The notes: generated by a model from the letters alone, not told the origin. A stretch of DNA of 38,776 bases from Candidatus Methylobacter oryzae (GCA_945861405.1 CAMAUL010000027.1:1-38776); one strand, 5' to 3'; numbered from the stretch's first letter, positions 15,580 to 26,055 are shown. Numbers and translations: made by a program.

Positions 15580-16074
15580 CTACAATGCATCCGACTCTTT
15601 CGAATGCACCAAGCCGAACGATTCGGCCAGCATTAACATCACACCCAAAGTAATGGCGGAGTCTGCGATATTAAAGGCGGGCCAGTGCCAGGACTCATAA
15701 TAAACATCGAGAAAGTCGATTACATAGCCGTAAGCCAGCCGGTCAATCAAATTACCGACTGCGCCGCCCAGAACCAGTGCCAAAGCCACTGCCAGCAAAG
15801 TCTCGTGCTTTTTCAAACGGGTCAACCACACCGCGATGACCGTGCTGATCGCCAATGCCAATCCGGCAAAAAACCAGCGCTGCCAGCCGCCAGCTTCGCT
15901 TAAGAAACTGAACGCCGCACCGGGATTGTGTACATAAGTCAGCTTAAAAAACGGCATGATCTCGATGGATTCATAAAGCTGCATAGAACCCGCTATCGTA
16001 AGTTTGCTCACTTGATCCAGAATAACCGCCAGCAGCGACAGCCACAGCCATTTCAACATAACGAAATTACGCAT
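15580..16074 (-). CDS. lspA: Lipoprotein signal peptidase (signal peptidase II)
   Basis: LspA is an inner-membrane aspartyl protease that cleaves prolipoproteins before the lipidated cysteine. It would process the LpoA, BamD and Lpp-like lipoproteins in this window. Four membrane helices are evident. Signature motifs are ILDQVSK near the N-terminus, [13 protein letters not shown], the catalytic-aspartate block [20 protein letters not shown], and [16 protein letters not shown] with the second catalytic aspartate. The ATG at 16074 (MRNFVMLKW) follows AGG by 4 bases and overlaps the ileS stop by 8 bases, giving 164 residues. This is the conserved ribF-ileS-lspA operon. Confidence 0.96.
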   Translation of the reverse strand: MRNFVMLKWLWLSLLAVILDQVSKLTIAGSMQLYESIEIMPFFKLTYVHNPGAAFSFLSEAGGWQRWFFAGLALAISTVIAVWLTRLKKHETLLAVALALVLGGAVGNLIDRLAYGYVIDFLDVYYESWHWPAFNIADSAITLGVMLMLAESFGLVHSKESDAL

Positions 16075-18898
16075 AGTGCCTGCGCTCACCTTCGCCCGCC
16101 ACGTTTTCTACACAACGACCGCACAATTCAGGATGTTCTGAATGTTTACCCACGTCAGGTCGCTGGTGCCAGCAGCGCACGCATTTTTCATGTTCGGAAA
16201 CCACAACCCTTAATTTAACGCCGTCAATTTCTGTCTGAATGGCGTCTTCTGGAGCCTTGCCTTCAGCCATGACTGTGGCATTGGAAGTAATAAAGATAAA
16301 GCGCAATTCATCCGACAACCGGTTTAGGTCATCAACAAACTCGGCATTGCAGTATAGCTCGATGTCCGCATTCAGCGAGGAACCGATGTCGCCCTTGGCC
16401 CGGCTTTTTTCCAACTCTTTGCCGACAGCAGCCCGAACAGCCATGACTTTTTGCCAGAACTCGCGGTTCAAAACGGCATCATCATCCAGCTTGACCAACC
16501 CCTGATACCAAGTTTCCAAAAACACCGACTCGCTACGCTCACCCGGCAGATATTGCCAGATTTCATCAGCCGTATAACTGATGATCGGCGCAAGCCAGCG
16601 GGTCAAGGCTTCAAGCACATGATACATCGCCGTTTGCGCCGAACGCCGCGCCAAGCCATCAGCTTTGGCGGTGTATTGGCGGTCTTTGATAATGTCCAGG
16701 TAAAACCCGCCTAAATCGATCACGCAAAAGTGATGTACTTTCTGGAAGATATGTTGGAATTGGTAGGTTTCGTATGCAGTTTTAACTTCTTCCTGCAACG
16801 TGTGCGCCCTGTCCACCACCCAGCGATCCAACGCCAGCAAATCTTTATCTGCAACCGCATGTTGCGCAGGGTCGAAATCGTCCAGATTGGACAATAAAAA
16901 ACGCGCAGTATTTCTTAGACGTCTATAGCCGTCCGAGGTGCGATTAAGAATTTCATCCGACACGGTCATCTCGCCGCGATAATCAGTTGCGGCAACCCAT
17001 AAACGCAACACATCCGCGCCCAGGTTATTCATCACCGATTGCGGAGCGACGACATTACCCTTGGACTTGGACATTTTCTTGCCGTCGGCATCGACGGTAA
17101 AGCCGTGCGTCAACACTGCCTTGTAGGGAGCAACCCCTTTCATGGCTACCGAGGCTAACAAAGATGATTGGAACCAACCGCGATGTTGGTCGGAGCCTTC
17201 CAGATACAAATCGGCCGGAAAGTGCAGCTGCTCGCGCTTATCCAACACGCAGGCATGGGTCACGCCGGAGTCGAACCAGACATCCAGTGTGTCGGTCATT
17301 TTTTCGTAATGCTCAGCCTCATCGCCCAACAATTCAGCCGCTTCCAGTTCGAACCAAGCCTCTATGCCTTGTTGTTCGATGCGCAGGGCCACCTGCTCAA
17401 TCAATTCAGCCGTGCGCGGATGCAACTCGCCGGTTTCTTTATGGACAAAAAACGTGATCGGTACACCCCAGGTGCGCTGACGGGAAATGCACCAGTCCGG
17501 GCGGCCCTCCATCATGCTTTCGATGCGAGCTTGGCCCCATTCGGGAATCCAGGCGACGCGCTTGACTTCATTCAGCGCCTGTTCGCGCAGCTTATTTTTA
17601 TCCATCGAGATGAACCACTGCGGCGTGGCCCGAAAAATAATCGGGGTTTTGTGCCGCCAGCAATGCGGATAGCTGTGCAGTATCGCGACGTGGTGCAGCA
17701 ACTTGCCTTGTTGTTCCAGCACTTCCAGAACATGAGCATTGGCATTGAATACATGCTCTCCGGCAAAAAGTTCCGTGCTGGGCAGGAACACGCCGTCGTT
17801 GCCGACCGGGTTATCGACCGGCAAGCCGTATTTCAAGCCGACCACATAATCGTCCTGGCCGTGTCCGGGCGCCGTATGCACCGCGCCGGTACCGGCTTCG
17901 GTGGTGACATGGTCGCCCAGAATGATCGGCACTTGCCGATCATAAAAAGGATGTTGCAATAATTGATGCTCCAGCTCGGAGCCTTTGCAATAGGCGATCA
18001 CATGGTAGTTTTCGATGTCGTACCGCAGCATCGCATCTTTAAGCAGAGCTTCTGCAACGACCAAACGCTCTTTTTTGCCGTCTTTTTCGCATTGCACCAC
18101 CGAGTATTCCAGCTCGGGGTTTAACGCAACACCCTGATTTGCCGGCAATGTCCACGGAGTGGTTGTCCAGATGACTACCGATAATGGCCCAGCACCTTCA
18201 TGCTCAGGTACATGATGGCAATGGCTCAAAAATCCGGCTTCATCAACAACCTGGAAACGCACATCGACCGCAGGCGAATGCTTGTCTTCATACTCGACTT
18301 CCGCTTCGGCCAGCGCCGAACCGCAATCGGTACACCAATGTACGGGCTTTGCGCCTTTTGCTATGTGGCCGTTTTGGCTGATTTTGCCCAGCGAGCGCAC
18401 GATGTCGGCTTCAAAGGCGAAATCCATCGTCAAATACGGATTTCCCCAATCGCCTAAAATGCCCAGCCGGATAAACGCCTCTTTCTGTATGTTGACCTGT
18501 TTACCGGCATATTCGCGGCAGGCTTTGCGGAACACAGCGGGAGAAACTTTAACTCCGGCTTTGCCGATTTTTTTCTCTACCTGCAATTCAATCGGCAAAC
18601 CGTGGCAATCCCAACCCGGCACATAAGGCGCATCGAAACCGCTTAACGATTTGGATTTAACGATGATGTCTTTCAATACCTTGTTGACCGCATGGCCGAT
18701 ATGAATTTCGCCATTGGCGTAGGGAGGGCCGTCATGCAAAACAAACTTGGGCCTTCCGGCAAACTCCTGCCTGATTTTGTTATACAGGTCGGCCTCGTTC
18801 CATTTTTTCAGCCGTTCCGGCTCACGCTGGGCCAGATTGCCTTTCATCGGAAACGCAGTGTTGGGTAAATTCAGTGTTTTTTTATAGTCCATCGTCAT
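16067..18898 (-). CDS. ileS: Isoleucyl-tRNA synthetase
   Basis: IleRS charges tRNA-Ile and edits misactivated valine. The class I signatures are present: the HIGH motif in [16 protein letters not shown] near residue 60, and KMSKS in [15 protein letters not shown]. The C-terminal zinc-binding block [12 protein letters not shown] with CGRCV is also present, placing it in the bacterial type 1 group (E. coli-like, about 940 residues). The open frame extends to 18916, but family alignment (MxDYKxTLNLPxTxFPM) favours ATG 18898 or 18892. It lies between ribF and lspA, and overlaps lspA by 8 bases. Confidence 0.97.
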   Translation of the reverse strand: MTMDYKKTLNLPNTAFPMKGNLAQREPERLKKWNEADLYNKIRQEFAGRPKFVLHDGPPYANGEIHIGHAVNKVLKDIIVKSKSLSGFDAPYVPGWDCHGLPIELQVEKKIGKAGVKVSPAVFRKACREYAGKQVNIQKEAFIRLGILGDWGNPYLTMDFAFEADIVRSLGKISQNGHIAKGAKPVHWCTDCGSALAEAEVEYEDKHSPAVDVRFQVVDEAGFLSHCHHVPEHEGAGPLSVVIWTTTPWTLPANQGVALNPELEYSVVQCEKDGKKERLVVAEALLKDAMLRYDIENYHVIAYCKGSELEHQLLQHPFYDRQVPIILGDHVTTEAGTGAVHTAPGHGQDDYVVGLKYGLPVDNPVGNDGVFLPSTELFAGEHVFNANAHVLEVLEQQGKLLHHVAILHSYPHCWRHKTPIIFRATPQWFISMDKNKLREQALNEVKRVAWIPEWGQARIESMMEGRPDWCISRQRTWGVPITFFVHKETGELHPRTAELIEQVALRIEQQGIEAWFELEAAELLGDEAEHYEKMTDTLDVWFDSGVTHACVLDKREQLHFPADLYLEGSDQHRGWFQSSLLASVAMKGVAPYKAVLTHGFTVDADGKKMSKSKGNVVAPQSVMNNLGADVLRLWVAATDYRGEMTVSDEILNRTSDGYRRLRNTARFLLSNLDDFDPAQHAVADKDLLALDRWVVDRAHTLQEEVKTAYETYQFQHIFQKVHHFCVIDLGGFYLDIIKDRQYTAKADGLARRSAQTAMYHVLEALTRWLAPIISYTADEIWQYLPGERSESVFLETWYQGLVKLDDDAVLNREFWQKVMAVRAAVGKELEKSRAKGDIGSSLNADIELYCNAEFVDDLNRLSDELRFIFITSNATVMAEGKAPEDAIQTEIDGVKLRVVVSEHEKCVRCWHQRPDVGKHSEHPELCGRCVENVAGEGERRHYA

Positions 18899-18961
18899 AA
18901 CAATTTCACTCGGCAAAAATCTTTATCACCAGGGATGGGAGTATGCTGCACGTCTGCCGGA

Positions 18962-19885
18962 TCAAAGCGAGGCTTTGGCCTCGGTCACATCTTTCACAAT
19001 CTGAATTTTAAGCTCATCCAGTGACCCAAAGCGCATTTCATCCCTGATTTTTTGTTTGAAATGCACTTCCACATAACGCCCGTATATTTCTTTATCAAAA
19101 TCAAACAAATGCGCTTCCAGTATAACTTTCGACCCTCCATCAACTGTCGGTCGGGTACCTACATTCGCGACACCTTCAAACTCGCGACCATCGATACCAG
19201 CCATAGTCACGGCAAATACGCCGTTAACCGGGACATTCTTTCTAAACATCTGTATATTGGCGGTGGGATAGCCGATGGTTCTCCCGCGCTTGTCGCCATG
19301 CGCCACGCGTCCGCAAACCGAATAGCGGCAACCGAGCAGTTTTTCAGCCAGCGCCAAATCGCCATCACCTAGCGCGTCCCTGATCAAAGTGCTGCTGACC
19401 CGAAGCCCGGCGACTAGATAAGATCCGGTATCTTCGACATCAAAACCGAATTTCTTGCCCTTATCCTTGAGCATCGCGAAATTACCGCGTCGTGCCTTGC
19501 CAAAATGAAAATCATCCCCGACCACCAGATGCTTTACATTCAACTTTTTCACTAAAACATCTTCAATAAACTGCTCGGCATCACAATCGGCAAAGTATTG
19601 ATTAAAACGCAATATCAATAAATCATCAACGGGCAATTTAGCAAACCGGATCACTTTCTCGCGCATGCGCATCAACCGTGACGGTGCATTTTCACCCAAG
19701 AAATATTCCAGCGGTTGCGGCTCAAAAGTCATCACCGCGACTGGCAGGCCTAATGTTTTGCCGCGTTCAGCCAGCTTTTCTATCACGGCTTTATGACCTA
19801 AATGCAAGCCGTCAAAATTTCCAATCGTCAATACGCAACCGTTTTCCAACGGTTTTAAATGAGATAATCCTCTAATTAAACGCAT
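18962..19885 (-). CDS. ribF: Bifunctional riboflavin kinase/FAD synthetase
   Basis: RibF phosphorylates riboflavin to FMN and adenylylates FMN to FAD. The 307-residue protein has the N-terminal nucleotidyltransferase domain with TIGNFDGLHLGHKAVIEKLA, then HLVVGDDFHFGKARRGNFAM and VSSTLIRDALGDGD. The C-terminal kinase domain shows GRVAHGDKRGRTIGYPTANI and GVANVGTRPTVDGG. It is the first gene of the ribF-ileS-lspA operon; 63 bases separate it from the likely ileS start. Its product supplies cofactor to flavoproteins such as those at 9983 and 11532. Confidence 0.97.
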   Translation of the reverse strand: MRLIRGLSHLKPLENGCVLTIGNFDGLHLGHKAVIEKLAERGKTLGLPVAVMTFEPQPLEYFLGENAPSRLMRMREKVIRFAKLPVDDLLILRFNQYFADCDAEQFIEDVLVKKLNVKHLVVGDDFHFGKARRGNFAMLKDKGKKFGFDVEDTGSYLVAGLRVSSTLIRDALGDGDLALAEKLLGCRYSVCGRVAHGDKRGRTIGYPTANIQMFRKNVPVNGVFAVTMAGIDGREFEGVANVGTRPTVDGGSKVILEAHLFDFDKEIYGRYVEVHFKQKIRDEMRFGSLDELKIQIVKDVTEAKASL

Positions 19886-19977
19886 GAAGGTGATGGATTC
19901 AAAAAAGGTTTATTCTATCATGGATGAGCGGGGCTTGGATTCAAATCCGCATAACTCAATCATGCACTCAAAAAAAA

Positions 19978-20007
19978 AGCCCGGTGGAATCCCACCGGGC
20001 TTTTTTC
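19978..20007 (-). terminator. Rho-independent terminator after the Lpp-like gene (probably bidirectional)
   Basis: The 10-bp stem pairs AGCCCGGTGG (19978-19987) with CCACCGGGCT (19992-20001) around a 4-base loop. It is flanked by an A-run on the left and a T-run on the right, so it can work on both strands. It lies just downstream of the abundant-lipoprotein gene on the minus strand and upstream of ribF. Confidence 0.9.
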
Positions 20008-20024
20008 TTTAAATCAGTGATGAT

Positions 20025-20282
20025 TTATTTCATCATTGATTTTTTGAACATGCTGTCCAGTTTGCTGTTTGTGTCTTGAGCATACTGTGCTGCACGGTTA
20101 GCAGCAGCTTCAGCAGCAGCAGCTTGTGAAGCAGCAGAAGCAGCGTCAGCAGATGCTTGAGCAACAGAAGTTTTCAAGCCATCAACTTGTGATTGCAAGT
20201 TTTCGATATCAGAAGTGCTTGCACAACCAACAGCCAATAATGCAACCATAGCAACCATAGATAATTTCATTACTTTTTTCAT
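20025..20282 (-). CDS. Lpp/OprI-like alanine-zipper outer-membrane lipoprotein
   Basis: The 85-residue precursor has a lipoprotein signal (LLAVGC, lipidated Cys20). The mature part of about 66 residues has heptad repeats rich in alanine (SADAASAASQAAAAEAAANR), the alanine-zipper trimer of Lpp/OprI proteins. The last residue is lysine (KSMMK), as in Braun's lipoprotein, where the C-terminal lysine is linked to peptidoglycan. A good ribosome binding site (AAGGAAAA) and a strong terminator suggest high expression. The neighbouring L,D-transpeptidase could perform the attachment; this is inference. Confidence 0.88.
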   Translation of the reverse strand: MKKVMKLSMVAMVALLAVGCASTSDIENLQSQVDGLKTSVAQASADAASAASQAAAAEAAANRAAQYAQDTNSKLDSMFKKSMMK

Positions 20283-20366
20283 CTTATTTTCCTTCTCAAA
20301 GTTATTACTACAAAAAAAACGCTTACTAATTTTAATTTTGCACTGTTTTGAAATTATTTTCCAGTT

Positions 20367-20909
20367 TTATTTTATTTTTACCACGGTTCCCTTGTCCAGC
20401 CAATGGCTCAAATGGTCGATCTGGCCGTTAGTTAACGCGATACAGCCATGGGTCCAATTCATCGATTTATGAATTTTTTCATCCGCTCGCCCCAGGCCAT
20501 GAATGCCGATCCGACCGCCTAAAGGCGTATTTTGCGGCGGCACTTGATGCGACCGATGAGCGGTGATGATGCTGTTATAAGCCCCCCTATTAATAACACC
20601 CTGCTCCAGAGCTTTTTGGGCATCCTCTGCGGACGGATAAGTTAAGCCGAAAAACTTCCGAAAATTACTATTTTCGCCAACCCAACCTATCCTGTAACTT
20701 CCAAAAGGCGTGACGTTATCCCCCCGATGGCTTTTAAAACCGGCGCCGCCTTGGCCTATCGCAATGTCATTTAAAGTTTCAAGCGTCTGCTGGCCTTTTT
20801 TTACCTCAATGGTGAGGGCTTTGGTATCCACCAAAAGCCAAACATCATCGTCCGCCATAACAGCAAAAGAAAAAAAACTGCAACACAGCAATAAATAGAT
20901 TCGTAACAT
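20367..20909 (-). CDS. Periplasmic L,D-transpeptidase (YkuD domain)
   Basis: The 180-residue precursor has a signal peptide (about 1-19, ending AVMA). Its YkuD domain carries the catalytic block IGIHGLG with His137, and THGCIALTN with His154 and nucleophile Cys156. L,D-transpeptidases make 3-3 peptidoglycan crosslinks or attach Lpp-type lipoproteins to peptidoglycan. No LysM domain is present, so the protein is a short, single-domain form. It lies 84 bases upstream of the Lpp-like gene on the same strand and is divergent from pgm. Confidence 0.88.
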   Translation of the reverse strand: MLRIYLLLCCSFFSFAVMADDDVWLLVDTKALTIEVKKGQQTLETLNDIAIGQGGAGFKSHRGDNVTPFGSYRIGWVGENSNFRKFFGLTYPSAEDAQKALEQGVINRGAYNSIITAHRSHQVPPQNTPLGGRIGIHGLGRADEKIHKSMNWTHGCIALTNGQIDHLSHWLDKGTVVKIK

Positions 20910-20973
20910 AAATGATCTACACTAGATAAGAATTTTGGTGTACTTTAGTCCACCATGTTAATTGTCGAACTAA

Positions 20974-22617
<1,644 letters not shown>

Positions 22618-22630
22618 AAGCGGATGAAAG

Positions 22631-22660
22631 GCGCAAGACGAAAAATCTTGCGCTTTGTGT
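22631..22660 (+). terminator. Candidate terminator hairpin after pgm
   Basis: GCGCAAGA (22631-22638) pairs with TCTTGCGC (22646-22653) around a 7-base loop, 13 bases after the pgm stop, followed by a short T-rich tail (TTTGTGT). The tail is weak, so efficiency is uncertain. Confidence 0.5.
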
Positions 22661-22828
22661 CTGCCTGCCGGACGATGCATGTTGATCAGCCCGACAAATC
22701 GGGCATGCTGCCTATACTCGACATCCCTATGCTCCAAGCCAAAATGCCGGGCAACGAAAAAAAGCTGCCCGATCATATGTATTCCCATGCGCCAATATTA
22801 GATAAAAATATCTAATACAGGAAATGAA

Positions 22829-23089
22829 ATGACATTCATCCAATTTCTAATCGATACGCCAGTCGTGGCTTTTTTGCTGTTTTTGGGACTGCTTGTAACG
22901 GTCGTGCCTACCCTCGCAAGTTTGTTATTCCGCAATAAGTCCGGGCATCCCGATGCAGTCAGCGCGCCGATCAAAGGAGCTCTACCAAAACGTTTTCTGG
23001 GAACCCAAATGGATATTGCTATTCTAATCTTCGGACTAGTGTTATTGCTGGGAGTGATCGGATCGATACATAAGGCATTTTTTGGGTAG
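22829..23089 (+). CDS. Small membrane protein, two predicted helices
   Basis: I do not recognise this 86-residue protein. It has two hydrophobic stretches: VVAFLLFLGLLVTVVPTLAS (about 12-31) and MDIAILIFGLVLLLGVIGSI (about 61-80). They are joined by a basic loop with KGALPKRFLG, so both ends probably face the same side of the inner membrane. AGGAAATGAA precedes the ATG. It stands alone after pgm and opens a run of small, poorly characterised + strand genes. Confidence 0.7.
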   Translation: MTFIQFLIDTPVVAFLLFLGLLVTVVPTLASLLFRNKSGHPDAVSAPIKGALPKRFLGTQMDIAILIFGLVLLLGVIGSIHKAFFG

Positions 23090-23315
23090 CACATTATAAA
23101 AGCCATATTAAATGAAGCAAATTGCTTTTAAGTGGCATTTTAAATAAGACTTTTGCAAAAAAATCTTCCAACAATTAACGCTGGCATCGCCAAAATAAAT
23201 CATAGCGTCCCAACATAACTTGCATTATTATTGTTAAGGTTTTTTAAGGAAACCCGGCACTCTGAACCAATGTGCAAAACGATCAATTCAAATATAATCA
23301 ATGAGGACTGCTCAA

Positions 23316-23531
23316 ATGAAGAAAATTATCCTTACAACCCTGTTGCTTGCTGTTTCGCTTTTTAGTTTGCCTGCCATTGCTGAAGAAAGTTCTTCAAGTT
23401 CATCAGCTATGCAGGATTTACAAAATGCCAATCAAGACGGCCAGGAAGCTGTTGCTGCCCCAACTCCCGAAGAGGCCAAAGTTGAATCGGGTGAGACTTT
23501 TGACACACCTCACAACTCCGATGGCAACTAA
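23316..23531 (+). CDS. Small exported acidic protein
   Basis: This 71-residue product is unrecognised. It has a clear signal peptide (MKKIILTTLLLAVSLFSLPA, then IAEES), followed by a serine-rich, acidic, probably disordered mature part of about 48 residues without cysteine. The ATG at 23316 follows GAGGACTGCTCAA and is preferred to the in-frame ATG at 23301, which would place charged residues before the signal peptide. It resembles in style, not in sequence, the exported protein at 23829. Confidence 0.65.
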   Translation: MKKIILTTLLLAVSLFSLPAIAEESSSSSSAMQDLQNANQDGQEAVAAPTPEEAKVESGETFDTPHNSDGN

Positions 23532-23828
23532 TGCCAAATAACAACTTGGCTTTTTGAGCATTAAAAATCTTTTAACGCTTGAATTGAAGTGTTGTTTTGC
23601 CGGATTTGAAGTTTTCGGGGTGTCGCTATTGTTAGCGACACCCCGGACTGAACGGCATCAATATTCACATAGTCAATTTTTACGTCGATTGACACTCCAA
23701 TGTCCCAAATTATACAAACGCCATAAAATTCAGATGACAATCCTATTATTAAATGGACGATCTTGGCATCCTTCATTTGTATGCAGGATTCGCTACTGAA
23801 ATACTATTAATCAGATAAGGAAAAAACG
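23532..23828. other. Intergenic region holding a perfect 12-bp hairpin
   Basis: CGGGGTGTCGCT (23616-23627) pairs perfectly with AGCGACACCCCG (23634-23645) around the loop ATTGTT. There is no T-run, so it is more likely a dispersed palindromic repeat or mRNA 3' stabiliser than a terminator. Nothing coding is supported in the rest of the region. Confidence 0.6.
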
Positions 23829-24065
23829 ATGAAAATTTTATTGATAGGTTTACTGATTGCCATGACTAGCTCCGCATCTTTCGCCGCAGATGATGCACCT
23901 GTAGTCGATCTTAGAGACACCCCAAGCACACCCGCTCCAGAGGAAAAAAAGGACACCAGCACGGTTGACCTCTCCGACAAACAATCTGACGTAGTTCATT
24001 CGCCAAGCCTTGAAAACACCACACCTGCTGGGCAGGCACCTGGTGGCCCAATCGAGCAGAAGTAA
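23829..24065 (+). CDS. Small exported proline- and acid-rich protein
   Basis: This 78-residue product is unrecognised. A signal peptide (MKILLIGLLIAMTSSASFAA) is followed by a low-complexity mature part. Within it the segments VVDLRDTPS and TVDLSDKQS form a loose repeat, and the end is APGGPIEQK. AAGGAAAA lies 5 bases before the ATG. It is a presumed periplasmic, intrinsically disordered protein. It follows the similar small exported gene at 23316. Confidence 0.65.
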   Translation: MKILLIGLLIAMTSSASFAADDAPVVDLRDTPSTPAPEEKKDTSTVDLSDKQSDVVHSPSLENTTPAGQAPGGPIEQK

Positions 24066-24466
24066 AAGCAGAGGCTATCGCGTCAATGCGGACAGGCAAA
24101 GTCTTTTATTTCAATGGGTGAGTGGGTAAAACCTGTTCCAGTAAAACTGGGCCAACAAGACCATCAATCTTGAAGGATCTGGCGTGGATCTCAATAGCTC
24201 TTTGCAATGATTACTTCGTTTGTCCGCGTGGCGATATGAAATTACGGAACACTGAATTTAATCTTGAAGCGTAAGTCATCCGAGCCACTCACGACTCGTA
24301 AAATCAGCCTGTGTTACGGCTATCACTGCCCCCGGCATACAAACCAATCGACAGATTAAATCAGGTCTTTTATTTAAAGCGTTAGGCACAATATGGAACA
24401 CCAATCTAATACCGTGAAAAAGTGCATCATTACGGGGGCATTTTATTTGTTCTAGACGCGCTTGTT
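24066..24466. other. 401-base stretch without a supported gene
   Basis: No frame here has recognisable protein features, and I saw no tRNA or riboswitch signature. GCGTTAGGC at 24379-24387 resembles the 3' end of an integron attC site, but no matching 5' half was found upstream. The region may be degraded. Confidence 0.5.
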
Positions 24467-24580
24467 ATGAATCAAGGAGCCATCTCATTATTTCTGCTTC
24501 TTACAATTATTTTATGGTGGCTGCCAAAGTCCGCCTTTAAAAAATACAAAGTCCGAAGGAAGAGCTTACCAAGGTTTTGA
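24467..24580 (+). CDS. Small one-helix ORF, possibly the split 5' part of the next gene
   Basis: The 37-residue frame encodes a hydrophobic helix (ISLFLLLTIILWWLP) followed by a basic stretch (KKYKVRRKSLPRF). It ends at TGA 24578-24580, which overlaps the TTG start of the following frame. It may be a separate small membrane protein coupled to the next gene, or the N-terminus of a single two-helix protein split by one indel in the TTTT run at 24575-24578. Unrecognised. Confidence 0.4.
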   Translation: MNQGAISLFLLLTIILWWLPKSAFKKYKVRRKSLPRF

Positions 24581-24891
24581 TCTACGGCCTCATCATAATC
24601 GCGGTTTTTACGACAAACAGCATTAATAACACGATTGCCCAAAATCGAGCCAATGACCTCGTCCTGATTGTTGAGAACTTCCACCAAGCTACCGGAGACT
24701 ATCCTAAATCTTTAAATGACTTAGTGCCTTCGTATCTTCCAAAGATACCGAAGGCAAAGTACGCCTTAGGCTTCAATAGTTTTGACTATATTAATCATGA
24801 CGGAAGCATTTCGCTTTTTTATCACGCTACACCACCCTTCGGTAGGCCGACTTATGTCTTTGATCGTAAAGAATGGATATACCTTGACTAG
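24577..24891 (+). CDS. Membrane-anchored hypothetical protein with pseudopilin-like lineup
   Basis: The 104-residue frame starts at a TTG. An N-terminal helix (LIIIAVFTTNSI) is followed by a soluble part with LVLIVENFHQATGDYPKSLN, then DLVPSYLP and a C-terminal PPFGRPTYVFDRKEWIYLD. The segment VENFHQATGDYPKSLNDL resembles the helix-to-strand turn of type II secretion pseudopilins (xYPxSLxxL), but no prepilin-peptidase site is visible, so homology is unproved. I do not know its function. The unusual start and overlap with the preceding frame leave room for a frameshift. Confidence 0.55.
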   Translation: MIYGLIIIAVFTTNSINNTIAQNRANDLVLIVENFHQATGDYPKSLNDLVPSYLPKIPKAKYALGFNSFDYINHDGSISLFYHATPPFGRPTYVFDRKEWIYLD

Positions 24892-24915
24892 CTTTAATCG
24901 GCAATGTGCAAGATT

Positions 24916-25218
24916 ATGAACCCTAAATCCGCCTCTACCCTGGTCTGGGCCGCAGCATTGGTAACCATCCTTGGCCTCAGTGTTATGTCGCCCGGAGTTC
25001 AATTTCTATCATGCCTAGTTGCTGCCGTTCTTGCGGTAGTCCCGACATTATTTAGCGCCAAGAAGACCCGTGTTGCAGGGGGCATAATGCTGGCAATCGC
25101 CCTTGCCTTTGCGTACCACGGCTACCCTGCGTTTAAGAAAGAGGGGGAGGATTACCGAAAACAAGTTGAAGCCCGATCTGCACAATCGCCTGCGCAGCAA
25201 CAACCCATTAAATATTAA
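24916..25218 (+). CDS. Small membrane protein, hypothetical
   Basis: This 100-residue product is unrecognised. It has two or three hydrophobic helices (LVWAAALVTILGLSVMS, FLSCLVAAVLAVVPTLF, AGGIMLAIALAFAYHG) and a charged, glutamine-rich C-terminal tail from about residue 75. An in-frame ATG at 24904 adds MCKI and is the alternative start. Neither start has a strong ribosome binding site. It sits between the pseudopilin-like gene and a coiled-coil exported protein, all on the + strand. Confidence 0.6.
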   Translation: MNPKSASTLVWAAALVTILGLSVMSPGVQFLSCLVAAVLAVVPTLFSAKKTRVAGGIMLAIALAFAYHGYPAFKKEGEDYRKQVEARSAQSPAQQQPIKY

Positions 25219-25234
25219 ATAAAGGGATGCCATC

Positions 25235-25504
25235 ATGACTAAAAAATTATTCCTGGCCGTTGTTTTTATTTTTTCACTTCAGCCATTTTTTGCTCAAGCC
25301 GCTGGCCCTGACGCGTCAAAAGAAATCGCCCCGGCAAAACTCTGTGAGCAGCAACAACGCCAAATCAAAGACCTTGAGAATAACCGGGAAAAAATGACTC
25401 AAGAAATCTATTACCTCCAAGATGAAGTCCGGCGTCTCAACCAGACCCTCGATCAAGTCAGGTCACAGGTCGGCAATAGCGAACCGCGCCCGCTCGCCTA
25501 CTGA
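25235..25504 (+). CDS. Exported coiled-coil protein
   Basis: The 89-residue precursor has a signal peptide (MTKKLFLAVVFIFSLQPFFA, cleaved after AQA). From about residue 38 a coiled coil runs through QIKDLENNREKMTQEIYYLQ and DEVRRLNQTLDQVRSQV, comparable to other short periplasmic coiled-coil proteins. One cysteine remains in the mature part. AGGGATGCCATC precedes the ATG. It lies 94 bases before the PilP-like gene and might act with it, but that is only positional inference. Confidence 0.6.
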   Translation: MTKKLFLAVVFIFSLQPFFAQAAGPDASKEIAPAKLCEQQQRQIKDLENNREKMTQEIYYLQDEVRRLNQTLDQVRSQVGNSEPRPLAY

Positions 25505-25598
25505 CAAAAAAGCACTGTGACGCGTTTATCCAAATATATATGCCCGCCAAGACTACAGCAAAGATTCAAAACCCCATTAACCAGTTGCAAGGTAAAAA

Positions 25599-25964
25599 GT
25601 GAGGGCATCGCTTTTTATTGTTATGTCTGTGTTTACGGCCGTCGCCCATGGTGCATGCGTCCGCTATGACGCCGCTGCCAAACCATTAAATATCCCGGAA
25701 TTTGATGGGCCAGGCTCGTTTGGTGAGTTGCAGGATACAGTAACACTCGATTGCCTGACCTACGTAGGATCAATTCAAAAAGGTGAGAAAGAATATGTGC
25801 TGATCAAAGATGAGCGAGGCGTTGTTCATCAATTGACTGTTGGAGATTATATGGGTGAAAACACCGGCATGATTATGAAGTTTAGTCATGATGTTATTTA
25901 CATTGAGCAAACTATCCGTCGAAACGGAAAGCTGGAATCGGTGACCATAAAATGGGCCAAGTAA
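25599..25964 (+). CDS. Orphan PilP-like periplasmic protein
   Basis: The 121-residue protein begins with GTG and a signal peptide (about 1-18). Residues about 50-110 resemble the C-terminal domain of PilP, the inner-membrane lipoprotein that links the type IV pilus alignment complex to the secretin: LTYVGSIQKGEKEYVLIKDE, then GVVHQLTVGDYMGENTGMI, as in PilP VGTL...ALVRD..G.VHRV..GDYLG...G. No lipobox cysteine follows the signal, and no pilMNOQ genes are near, so this is not a standard pilus gene. It may serve another secretin-type complex or be a relic. Confidence 0.6.
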   Translation: MRASLFIVMSVFTAVAHGACVRYDAAAKPLNIPEFDGPGSFGELQDTVTLDCLTYVGSIQKGEKEYVLIKDERGVVHQLTVGDYMGENTGMIMKFSHDVIYIEQTIRRNGKLESVTIKWAK

Positions 25965-26055
25965 CCGTAAAATATGGCCTTGAGCAATTGCCTATGGCGC
26001 TTTGCAACTTTAATAACAAGCACTTACTTATACCAAGGGCGAAAGCCGCCTAAAT

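Noticed and set aside
17168-17962. 264-codon open frame antisense to ileS
   Set aside because: It lies wholly within the conserved ileS coding region and has no recognisable motifs; long antisense frames are expected in coding DNA of this composition.
22624-22815. 63-codon frame after pgm
   Set aside because: It begins 7 bases after the pgm stop and covers the likely terminator hairpin; it has no signal peptide, helix or family resemblance.
24086-24121. Short frame beginning MRTGKVFYFNG, reminiscent of a cold-shock protein start
   Set aside because: It stops after 11 residues and the nucleic-acid-binding motifs do not follow in any frame.
24379-24387. GCGTTAGGC, resembling the 3' end of an integron attC site
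   Set aside because: No matching GCCTAAC-type half was found within 150 bases upstream and no second site follows the downstream genes, so a gene-cassette array is not supported.
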